A stretch of DNA of 61,951 nucleotides from an uncultured bacterium (GTDB taxonomy: Bacteria > Cyanobacteriota > Vampirovibrionia > Gastranaerophilales > Gastranaerophilaceae): NCBI GenBank assembly GCA_949296355.1, contig CASFPS010000011.1:1-61951 (forward strand), written 5' to 3'. Shown one piece after another: positions 61,861 through 61,951 of the stretch (positions are counted from its first letter, which is position 1; each line of letters starts with the position of its first letter). The notes below the pieces were generated by a model. It searched no databases and was not told the DNA's origin. It saw only the letters and a program-made list of their open reading frames with translations. A program made the position numbers and the translations under genes.

Positions 61861-61951
61861 AGATATTTCTCTTAATTGTAACGAAAAATTTACAATTAAT
61901 CAGCAAATAAGATTTTCCAAATAATGTCGGAGATTTTCCTAGCAAGGTGTT

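Overview
The window looks like a chromosomal segment of an anaerobic, fermentative gut bacterium, most likely of the non-photosynthetic cyanobacterial sister group (Melainabacteria / Vampirovibrionia, order Gastranaerophilales). This is inferred from gene content: AT-rich DNA, fermentative AdhE, ferredoxin-dependent 2-oxoacid oxidoreductase, S-layer-homology (SLH) proteins together with the CsaB pyruvyl transferase, and a cyanobacterial-style isolated atpD-atpC pair. No 16S rRNA or marker search could be run. No phage structural genes or transposases are visible.

Layout. 1-5.6 kb: tRNA-Asn, a P-loop ATPase, deoB, a small ferredoxin, an acetolactate-synthase-like enzyme, tRNA-Pro. 5.6-8.7 kb: an accessory patch with a Fic protein, a two-gene small-protein operon behind a flagellar-type (sigma-28) promoter, a zeta-like kinase with a 54-aa partner, and tRNA-Phe. 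9-11.5 kb: infC with an apparent AUC start, a regulator with four GntR-type winged helices, a ribbon-helix-helix protein. 11.7-19 kb: a cluster of lineage-specific proteins (two HD-GYP proteins, an M16-like protein, a zinc protease, a helical protein), several sharing a short Phe-centred N-terminal motif. 19-23.8 kb: a tight operon pyrH-frr-cdsA-rnc-permease-glycosyltransferase. 24-36.6 kb: a sigma-70 factor, two paralogous SLH proteins, an M3/M2 peptidase, panE-neuA, korABC plus ferredoxin. 36.6-46.3 kb: riboflavin genes, two acetyltransferase-like genes, a CHASE2-adenylate cyclase, eda-kdgK-csaB, a dipeptidyl-peptidase-III-like protein. 46.4-61 kb: a candidate 20-aa toxic peptide gene, mraY, an FkbH-like protein, atpD-atpC, anmK, bioB, a short-chain dehydrogenase, a 156-aa sigma-28-promoter gene, adhE.

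Nearly every large intergenic gap is packed with a mosaic of short palindromic repeats: GTGGAGCAAGCTCCAC, the TCATTGCGAGGCGCGTGAGCG type, GTGGGAA..TTCCCAC, TTGGGTGAAACCCAA, GGGGTAAATG, octamers of the GTGACTGA type, and a ~300-bp composite of several hairpins present three times. They sit against the 3' ends of genes and in one case supply the last codons and stop of a gene (bioB).

How genes work together: kor, AdhE and ferredoxins fit fermentation; eda and kdgK are the lower part of 2-keto-3-deoxygluconate use; CsaB pyruvylates the wall polymer that SLH domains bind, matching the two abundant-looking SLH proteins; mraY and anmK make and recycle peptidoglycan. The most notable observations are three exact-spacing sigma-28 promoters, a hok-like type I toxin candidate, the shared N-terminal motif, the four-headed GntR protein, several apparently leaderless genes, and the composite hairpin repeat.
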